From Bostrychus sinensis (lineage: Eukaryota; Chordata; Actinopteri; Gobiiformes; Eleotridae): a stretch of DNA of 64,000 nucleotides. Below, in pieces: positions 56,412 to 64,000 of the stretch. How positions within the stretch are numbered: position 1 is the first letter of the stretch; every line of letters starts with the position of its first letter. The notes under the pieces were generated by a model. That model was not told the origin of the DNA, did not search any database, and saw only the letters and a list, made by a program, of their open reading frames with translations. The translations under genes and the position numbers were made by a program. The stretch covers positions 33,161,719 to 33,225,718 of the forward strand of contig CM036253.1 of NCBI GenBank assembly GCA_020698575.1. Reading direction: 5' to 3'.

Positions 56412-56690
56412 AGGGTCAGATTTATCAAAGGTTCACAGGTGCTACACAAACACATCTTGCTCTGGTGAACTAATGAATATGTAAAATAAGGCGTTTTCTC
56501 TCCACAGTGTGCTAAAAACACAAAGAAGAAGTAGAAAATGCAAATGAAATCGTTTAGTGGTCGCTATTTGATTTGTCACGACTACAGGAGCTAATATTGT
56601 GTGCAAATTTTGCACGCTTGAGAAGCAAATGTAAAACTTTTCCAGAAGAAACACTGCTGCTGTTTGCACTCAGAAGGCATTGAAAATAAG
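56412..56690 (+). mobile_element. Harbinger-family fragment
   Basis: GGGTCAGATTTATCAAAGGT, ACTAATGAATATGTAAA, AGGCGTTTTCTC, AAATGCAAATGAA and TTTTGCACGCTTGAGAAG parallel 9088-10160 (with the hAT removed). The right end is missing. Confidence 0.7.
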
Positions 56691-57562
56691 ATTTAACGCT
56701 TTAAGCCTAGCAGCACTGTACTAGAAACTTTGGACCGGTTCATTCTAGAGCCTGTGACGTTAAGGACCATTTATAGATATACATCCGACTGTTAATACAT
56801 AAACAAAATATTTTTACAATACATTTCACCAAACTTTACTCACAAAACTCACTGATCAAACACTGACTTGTGCCTAGCTGCGTTAGCTGTGGATTGAAAA
56901 CAGTGGATGTTAAATAAAGTAAATAAATGAAGAGGTCATGGAGGCGGGGCTAGCTGAAAAGTGACCAATCATATGCTGCTTCCTGGTGGGTCGTGTCCCC
57001 AAATTGACAATTGTTTCACAGGAGCAAGCAGGATGTTTCCAAACACAAGCAAAAATATTTCACAAATGAGCAGACTGTCATACCGAGAGCACGGGGGGAG
57101 CATGTCACATGAGTGTTGTCACTCAAAGTGTGTGTGGAGAGTAGAATATGTGAGCATGAATTAAAATAATTTGCTCATGGATGTATGTATTGCGCCTCTT
57201 GAGATTTGTTGTATATCTGATGTGATATGCTGCTGGCAACAGTGGAAAATGGACAGAGCATAAAATGGCTATTTAGCATGGCTATTAGCAACATGAAGCT
57301 AACAGATAGATAAAGCTGACTACAAGATCTAGTCACGTCCCATCACCATTGCTTTACCTTTTCTCAACAGAATAAGTGTGTTTCCTATAAGTTTTGTGTC
57401 TAGATTATAAAACTAGAAATTCTGCATCACAGATGAGTGAGGTACAATGTCAGACAACTGAGCTCTCAGCGCCAAGGGAAACAAATGCAGCATTGGCATA
57501 GAATACACTTTCTGTAGCTGGAAATACAATCATTATATTGAGTTTATGTCAGTCAAAGACAA
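56691..57562. other. unassigned sequence
   Basis: Nothing recognised. Confidence 0.5.
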
Positions 57563-58835
57563 GAATATTGTTGTTCAGTGTCAATTATGTGGGGGAATCA
57601 AAACATTTTCAACCTTGAGAAACTCCACATCGAACTTGTTAAACACTTGAAAGGGCAGCAGAGCTCGCTCAGATGTGTGGAGAAAGCAGGTCCTACAGAC
57701 ACAGCCAGTGGGTCCTTCTCAAACAACAGAACCACGATTTCTCCTGCCCAACACCAACCCCAAGTGGAGAAGGTTTGAACAAACCTGTCCCTGGGAATGT
57801 CATGGAAAAAATGCTGCTTATTTCCACTGTGGACTGCACGTCTTTTTCGCAGCATTATTTGAAAAATACCTTACAAACAACAAAGCACAGCTGCCACAGA
57901 AGTACGTTTAGAGAGAGAATATGCAGCTATGTAAGCAAATTTAAAGGCTGCATTAAAGAAGGTACACACAAATGTCCAATATTTGGACAGCAAACAACAG
58001 AAGTTATACAGGTGTAATAATTCACTGGATCAACACAGACACTTTACAGAGAAACAAAGCTGCTTTAGGAAGAAAAAGTGAGAGGCAGGCACACTTCTGA
58101 TGTTATTGAAACTGAATTGGACCAAATTCAGTTCAATTCAATTTCAATTCAGATTTATTTGTATAGCCCAGTATCACAACAAAAGTCGCCTCAAAAGGCT
58201 TCACAACAGTTGATCAAACATAAACACACAATCAGACAACACAAACAATAACTACACTAAACAGACCCAGGACACTCCTGTCCTTAGACCCTCCTTCTTG
58301 GTAAGGAAAAACTCCTAAAAAAAACCCAGCTGTGGGAAAAAAGAAGAAACCTCATGGAGCCCAACTGAAGGAGAGATCCTCTCCCAGGACGGACAGGCAA
58401 CATGTGTCTAGGACTGTTAGTTCATTAGCTCATCTATAGGATCATAGATCAGCTCTGTAAGGATTCATCCAGGGAGTGGGGTGAGGTAGACTGAGGAAGT
58501 CCAGAGGATGCAGCAGGTGGGCCTTCATCCAGACAGGTGAGTGGGGCGAGATAGGTCTGGGAAATCCAGGATGCAGCAGGGCCTCATCCAGACAGGTTCA
58601 CTCATCATAATGGTGTGCTCAACAAAGTTGGGGCTACAATGACAGATAATGCATCTAATTTTGTTAATTTTGCCTTTAGTAGATATCAGATTGTTACTTC
58701 TGAGTCTGATGATGATGACAAGGAGGAGGAGCTGAAAGTATAACTTTCACAGATCTCACTGAAGCCCTTGCCTCTGACACTGATGATGGTCAGCTCACAC
58801 TTCCACCACTACAGGTGTGCATCACGTACAATTAG
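57563..58835 (+). pseudogene. hAT (ZBED-like) transposase, decayed and split
   Basis: Fragments of one transposase can be read in order. 57563: VQCQLCGG, then STSNLL and KHLKGQQSSLR, a BED zinc finger with its Cys pair and a His. About 57745: PTPSGEGLNKPVPGNVMEKM. About 57935: SKFKGCIKE. About 58020: FTGSTQTLYRETKLL in the position of the usual AHW-IDP-L-R segment. About 58085: RGRHTSDVIETELDQI. After the inserted repeat, 58630: VGATMTDNASNFVNFAF, the D of a TDN-x-SNF motif in the RNase-H-like fold, then ESDDDDKEEEL and about 58800 LPPLQ with an RCAS-like segment. Stops and frame changes are many. The C-terminal dimerisation domain was not found, nor were terminal repeats. Confidence 0.85.
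58141..58600 (-). mobile_element. LINE-tail repeat nested in hAT transposase
   Basis: Same family as 20001 and 36070. It begins after ACCAAATTCA and ends before CTCATCATAATGG; TTCA at both junctions is a possible short duplication. Removing it restores the order of the transposase fragments. Confidence 0.88.
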
Positions 58836-59257
58836 GGGTAAAAGTGGGTGGGAACGGTCTGGTATGGCGTTCCTGCACTTAGCAGTCAGAGTAAGTTGCA
58901 GACATGAGTCTGGCAAATCACATTTAAATAACAAGTAGCAAAACTTGTTTCAAATTCAGTCTCTGTTGACAGTCGACCTCATATTCATGAAGATACAATT
59001 GTAAATAGCTCACTGAAATAATACGAGCAGTAATAGACGTCACCACATTGTCCAGGGTTTAGTATTAAAACATAAGCTCACATGTCCTGACAAAAGCTTT
59101 TATAGCCTGTAGTGTTTACTGGACTGGAGCCTCTGTTCACAGCCCAGGGAGATGAGACTGGAGGCTGCAGACTGTGGCTCTGTGCTGGAGCAGCAGGGGC
59201 GGAGCAGAGCCTTATCTGGGGCTCCAGTGGGCATTGAGAAACCACTTAAAGAGAAAC
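58836..59257. other. unassigned sequence
   Basis: Nothing recognised. Confidence 0.5.
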
Positions 59258-59261
59258 TTAA

Positions 59262-60019
59262 GGTGTGTTCACACTTGCTGGTCCGGAGGACTCAGTGCGC
59301 TCTGGAGCAAAAGTCTGCACCTGTGTTGATGATGTCATTGGTCTGGTTCGAGTTCACATTGGGCTCTGTCAAACTGAAGAAAAGAAGAAGAATTCCTGCT
59401 CTTCTATTGGTCAAAGCGCCGCCTCCTCAGCTCCATCTCAAAAATATCCTACGGCACACTTAAAGCAATATTTAATGAAGTTTTACATTTAGAGCAGGGT
59501 ATCAGCTGAACACAGCTGTGGACTCTCTCCGGTGATTAATATAAAAAATTTTGATTCAGCAGTGTTTTTAGATTTGTTTGCTAATGTTAGTAACCTTTTA
59601 AATACATTTTATTTACAGTCACATTAGATGTGCGTATGTTTTTCTCCTTTGGTAAACAGTGGTGTAGTCCACTCCCTGGCGTTAGTTCATAGTTTGGTTA
59701 GCGTTGCGTTTGCACTTCACCAGGACCAGACCAGGACCAGACCAGGACCAGACCAGGACCACACCAGGACCAGACCAGGACCAGACCAGCACCACACCAG
59801 GACCAGACCAGGACCAGACCAGGACCACACCAGGACCAGACCAGGACCAGACCAGCACCACACCAGGAGGGCACAAGGGCTCAAAGTGCACCACACTGAG
59901 ACTGATTTCAGAAGGACCAGAGCTCACTTGTTTGGTGTGCACCTGTGTCTGGTTGCGTGTTCACAGCTGCTCAGATGCACACCAGGGTTAGATTGAAGCA
60001 AACCAAACACAGCAAGTGT
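59262..60019. mobile_element. DNA element with TTAA start, carrying a minisatellite
   Basis: TTAA (59258-59261) precedes GGTGTGTTCACACTTGC. Near 60005-60019 GCAAGTGTG is the inverted counterpart, but the outermost bases and second TTAA are lost. CCGGAGGACTCAGTGCGCTC near the left and CAGAAGGACCAGAGCTCACT on the right suggest subterminal repeats. Confidence 0.55.
59718..59872. repeat. 11-bp minisatellite
   Basis: About 14 units of CAGGACCAGAC, with ACCACAC and AGCACCA variants in a regular order, inside the preceding element. Confidence 0.95.
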
Positions 60020-60071
60020 GTTAGAAAAATGTTTTGTCTTGATTATTGGAGAGAAGTAAATTTTGCCCATA

Positions 60072-60180
60072 TTTTTACTACAACCTGGTATGCTGTTGAA
60101 AATATTTTATCATCTAAAATGCTCCAGAATGCAGGAAATGACATGTGTTTTGTTCAAATTTTCCTGGGGAGGGACCCCTA
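60072..60180 (+). repeat. diverged tandem duplicate, first copy
   Basis: TTTTTACTACAACCTGGTAT, then ATCTAAAATG and TTTTGTTCAAATTTTCCTGG with GGACCC, match 60298-60382 in order. Confidence 0.75.
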
Positions 60181-60290
60181 GACCCCCTGCCTTTAATTTT
60201 CCCCACACATAAAAAACAGTCTGCTAGACCAAGATCTACATTTCAGTTCTTGCCTTGGACACCAGAAGAGCCAGGGCTGGTTCTAGTAAT

Positions 60291-60395
60291 TGTACCCAGA
60301 CTTTTACTACAAGTTGGTAGCCATCTTTAATATTATATTCTCTAAAATTTGTTTTGTTCAAATTTTCCTGGAGAAGGACCCTGATACCTGTCACA
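60291..60395 (+). repeat. diverged tandem duplicate, second copy
   Basis: TTTTACTACAAGTTGGTA, CTCTAAAATTTG and TTTTGTTCAAATTTTCCTGG parallel the first copy. Confidence 0.75.
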
Positions 60396-61989
60396 TAGAC
60401 ACACTTTCAAATTACTGTCTACATGAAAACCTGTCACACACATTGCAGATACAGTATAAGCTCTGGGAAGTGGTACATTAAACCTAATACAATATATAAC
60501 TACTGTACACACTGATTATGGGTTGGGTTCCACCTCTTCCCAAATTCCACTTTAATCCCTACATACAATTAATCTAATTTCCACAAGTGAGACTGGAAAA
60601 TATTTAACCAATAGTACTAACAGTAAAGGTGTAGGTATAGAAGTAGTATTGCAAAATGCACAACTCCTTGGACCAAAGCAAGAAGGTCAACAGTGGCTTC
60701 AGAGTAAGTGCAGGAGGTCAGTCAAAGAAAGCTCTTGGTTCCATCATCCACAAGGTGGAATGAAGAATACAGAAATTCCCAGGAATGAACATCATTACAC
60801 AGCAACATGCTGTATGTGAGACTTTAATACTTTACTCACAAGCTTTATCACAGACAGAACAACATATTTTTGAAAATTCATCATGTCATTACAGTCCCCT
60901 AGTTACAATAAGAGAAGGTAAGGAATAACTTACAAAGACTGAGCTGTAGAAGTCTGCTGGCTTGTTACTAAGAACAATAGGAAGATCTCTCAGAAGAGTT
61001 CAAATGACCAGATAAATGAATACTGTTGGACTCTATGCACACCTGACATAAAGAATACACCAGTATTAGTAGTGTCTTTTAACAGATAACGCTAATCTCT
61101 GATAACTCACAATAGATACACTCGTTGAACCTGTTAAACAAAGAATAAGTAACTTTTAGCTTAGGAGCTCAGCTCCAGTAACTAACAAAACCAGTACAGA
61201 GAATAGGATTGTGATGTCACATGGATGGTCACACAAGATATTTTCAGTAGCAAAAATGGAGCACTTTAAGATGTAAGTGACTCGAGTTAGCATTAACACA
61301 AGAGTATTCTGACACTTTAGTGTGTGATAAATATTCACCAAGAGTAACAAAGCAGTTAAAAGTGTTGTTTCAAGACTCATTTGTTTACTTTTTTACAGCG
61401 CTGTTTCTAATGCAACTCTATGGTATTTCTCTGTCTGTGACCACTTACACGGCAGATTCATCACTCAACAGTCATTTTATGATGTAGGTTCCAGATCTCT
61501 ATTAAGAAGCTTCAACACTCTGCTAATGAACAAGTGTGAAATTATACAAAACAACGACAGACAAGTGTATTACGTTAACAATATTTAAATGAAAGAATCA
61601 CCTCTGTGTGATGGTGAACCACATTAGCCTGCTTGCTTGTGGTTAGCATTCGCCACATGCAACAAACAAGTACATTACTGAAGCTAAACACTGAACTGTG
61701 TTTGGCTAAATACTTTTAGGACTGGTCTTATGAGTAAATCCAACATGATATTAACACTTACAAGCTTTCTTCAACACATCTGGACAAACTCACGCAGTGA
61801 GGTAAAGCAGAAGGTCAAGATTTGGGAATACTCCACCCCCTCTGACAGAAACATAACTTGTTTAGTTATCTATACTAATCATGATCACTGCACAAGGTTG
61901 AAAAATATTACAAACAACTTATTTTGTTTAGTAATAACACAATATTTACACAAAACAAAAGAATAAGTAAGTTGCAACTAAACAGTTTA
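60396..61989. other. unassigned AT-rich sequence
   Basis: Nothing recognised. Confidence 0.5.
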
Positions 61990-62175
61990 TATTCAAACAA
62001 AATCTGGGTTTACAGTGTAGTAACAGAGACTTATAATAAGCTTTAATGGGTTTTCAATGAGAGTTGTTTTTTAGATTGCACATAGTGCAGGAAAAAATGA
62101 TCTCTAAAAATAAATGTTGTTAGTAATCTTTGACATACCCAAGGCTGTAATAATACCTCCTAGAAAAATCCACTT
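61990..62175 (+). mobile_element. piggyBac-like family P, fragment C
   Basis: TTTTCAATGAGAGTTGTTTT, AAAAATAAATGTTGTTAGTA and CATACCCAAGGCTGTAATAA match 55455-55560 in order. Confidence 0.65.
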
Positions 62176-62864
62176 AGTAGGTAGAACTCATATAGTGAAG
62201 TCACACTCTGAGATCATGCTCTTCCATCACTGGGTTATGAATGGGTTATGTAAATGTGTGCACGTGAGTACATTACACCTGCAATGACAGCAGAATTTAG
62301 ATGTAGTCTATGCTTTCAACATGATCATTAACCAGTACAACCATTTGTCCATGTGGACGTTCGGAGATTTAGAAAAGATGACATTCTAATTCAACATTCT
62401 CATTCTTTGAGCTTGAGTACAGCATCTTGTCTTCAAGCTTTTCACGATTTAAAAAATAAATAAATGAAAAATAATTAAATGAAAATAGATAAATAAATAA
62501 AAATAAATAAATTTAATTAATTAATTAATGAAAAAAAATCAACAAATGAGAATAAATAAATACATAAATTGGTACAATAGTTTCTTTAAGCTATGTAGGG
62601 ACCTAGTACATTACTGTCTATTGCCATTTGCCCATACAACTATTCTGCTAAATCATTTTTTTTGAGCCTTTAACCATGTTATAATGTGGTCTTCTCCACA
62701 AAAAGCAAACCTGGAGTAGTTTTTTGTTTCATTCAGACATGTTTGAGTAATTTTGTATACTGAGGCTGTCCCCTTCTCAAGAGCTGAAAACGCTCAGTCT
62801 CACAGCTCTACTTAGACATGTAAAGTGCTTCTGTGTGTTTCTAAAACCCATACACCGTCACCAG
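62176..62864. other. AT-rich sequence with (AAAT)n
   Basis: Degenerate AAAT/ATTA repeats at 62450-62575. Nothing else seen. Confidence 0.6.
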
Positions 62865-63590
62865 ACTCATTTATCAGCTCTTTTACCTATCTGTTGTTCT
62901 ATGGAAAGTTAAGATACTCCTGAGCCGTAGAGAACTTAAAAAAAGCTTTCCACGCCTTTATTAGCTCCTGTTTAGATTATTGCAATATCCTGTATGTTGG
63001 AGTTAACCAGGCTTCTCTGTGCCATCTACAACTTGTGCTTCTTACCAACAGTTGCAAACATTACCACATCACACCAGTCGCGCCGGACTACATAAACATA
63101 CTGCGTACTCATGCGCAGGCACAAGAACGCGCACGTATCGCCGAAACCAGGAAGGCAGAATGATTGGTGAGTCCGTGGAACAATGGTTACTGTACTCATG
63201 ACGAAAATGATTGGTTGAGGATTTTAAAGTCCCACAGAGTCCACAGTTTATTAATATTATTATTATATTTTCTAATGCACCAATTTATAAGCCTTATACA
63301 GGGCAATAAAGGTAGTTTTAATAAATATTCCAAAAAATGAATTTATAAAGATCCTCCCTAATATCTTTAAGCTTCCCACGCTCCAGGTGCGGACAGTGGG
63401 GTGATCACGCTTTTGCAGTGGCAGGTCATAAACTCTACAACACTCTACCCATCACAGACCTGCCTCTGTTTGAAGCCAAACTTAAGACCTACTTATACAG
63501 TCTGGCCTTGTGACACTTTCTGTATTTATCATGTCTTATTGACTGTTAACACTGTAAAGAACTTTGCTCGACTCTGAAATCTGAAATCTG
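62865..63590 (+). pseudogene. L2-like LINE reverse transcriptase C-terminus, interrupted
   Basis: The plus strand reads ILLSRRELKKAFHAFISSCL and then DYCNILYVGVNQASLCHLQLV (62910-63040), followed by HYHITPV (63060-63078), the conserved post-RT segment of L2/CR1-like elements. The sequence then breaks. About 300 bp later the same protein resumes with PRSRCGQWGDHAFAVAGHKL, YNTLPI, and LKTYLYSLAL with a stop at about 63513. Expected WLP-to-GLAP segments are missing, so the foreign piece replaced rather than simply split them. A TCTGAAA repeat at about 63577 may be the 3' tail. Confidence 0.85.
63079..63376. other. foreign segment inside the LINE
   Basis: CpG-richer at the left (CGCACGTATCGCC), AT-rich at the right. 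No similarity to the LINE protein and no element ends identified. Confidence 0.55.
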
Positions 63591-64000
63591 GAAAAAAAAT
63601 CTATGTTTTTAAAGAAATCGAACAGATACAGACCTGTTACTGGCTCTGTCACTCTCTCACAAATATATCACTTGCCTGTTGTTTAGTATGCTATTCTCCA
63701 TAGTGTGATGTTCATTGTTAACCTTTATTCCCACTGGCAGTATTTCTTCAATCACTTTCTAAAGCTTTTTGGTGTTAGCGGCGACCCACTCTGTCCATAT
63801 ATGGTAAATTTTGGTTCCAAACAGCCAAAATGGCGGTGATTACAAGCCAAACTCACAATCCTAAGTACAGTGCTTTGTCTAAACGCAGTAAGCGGTGAAA
63901 GTAAAAGGAACAAACCACCAAACCAAAACTAGCCTCATTCAGAGTTTCAGAAAAGATGCTAAAACTATAAATCCTAAACTTTAGAAAACAGACGTCGCTA
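63591..64000. other. unassigned sequence
   Basis: Nothing recognised up to the window edge. Confidence 0.5.

Noticed and set aside
59628..59996. 122-codon plus-strand ORF and 86-codon minus-strand ORF
   Set aside because: Cover the 11-bp minisatellite; repetitive peptide only.

Overview
The window looks like nuclear DNA of a teleost fish, probably an acanthomorph. The evidence is the mix of mobile elements: a Tc1-type DD34E transposon, many short hAT, PIF/Harbinger and piggyBac-like elements, tRNA-derived SINEs with an ATT tail, L2-like and Tx1/L1-like LINE remnants, long CA, TAA and GA runs, and large minisatellites, all in AT-rich non-coding sequence. I found no host protein-coding gene, tRNA gene, rRNA gene or CRISPR array that I can support. 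Every ORF with recognisable protein similarity belongs to a mobile element and is broken. The window reads as an intergenic or intronic repeat-rich interval.

Layout. 0-4.7 kb: SINE fragments, a palindromic element and a complete but dead Tc1-like transposon (2104-3662). 4.7-9 kb: mostly unrecognised sequence with diverged DNA-element remnants. 9.1-10.5 kb: a hAT element that keeps a BED zinc-finger exon, inserted in a Harbinger element. 11.4-16.5 kb: a purine-rich minisatellite, two related SINE loci with shared flanks, and a 1.2 kb array of 11-bp units. 18-22 kb: a hAT MITE, a SINE split by another repeat, and an L2-like reverse transcriptase pseudogene. 24-34 kb: a dense run of short DNA transposons, many with readable target-site duplications, one of them (28.4-29.5 kb) holding a nested Harbinger MITE, plus a Tx1/L1-like LINE remnant.

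34.7-35.9 kb: a three-layer nest of DNA elements. 36-44 kb: a LINE-tail repeat with an odd GC-rich flank, a second Tx1/L1-like remnant, and a 1 kb tandem array carrying a 180-bp hAT MITE. 44.3-46.2 kb: a 1.9 kb array of 21-bp units with higher-order structure. 47-56 kb: AT-rich sequence, microsatellites, and two long copies of a piggyBac-like family with internal inverted arms. 57.5-58.8 kb: a decayed hAT transposase split by a LINE-tail repeat. 59-64 kb: an element carrying a second 11-bp minisatellite, and an L2-like LINE interrupted by foreign sequence.

Signals not explained by repeats are several GC-richer, low-repeat islands that resemble conserved non-coding elements (about 12.2, 27.1, 34.4, 42.9 and 55.9 kb), recurring TGACCT direct repeats with one-base spacing (DR1), RFX X-box palindromes and CTCF-like motifs. 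If functional, these would suggest regulatory DNA near a developmental gene outside the window. That is inference. All family assignments come from reading motifs by eye, without a database search.
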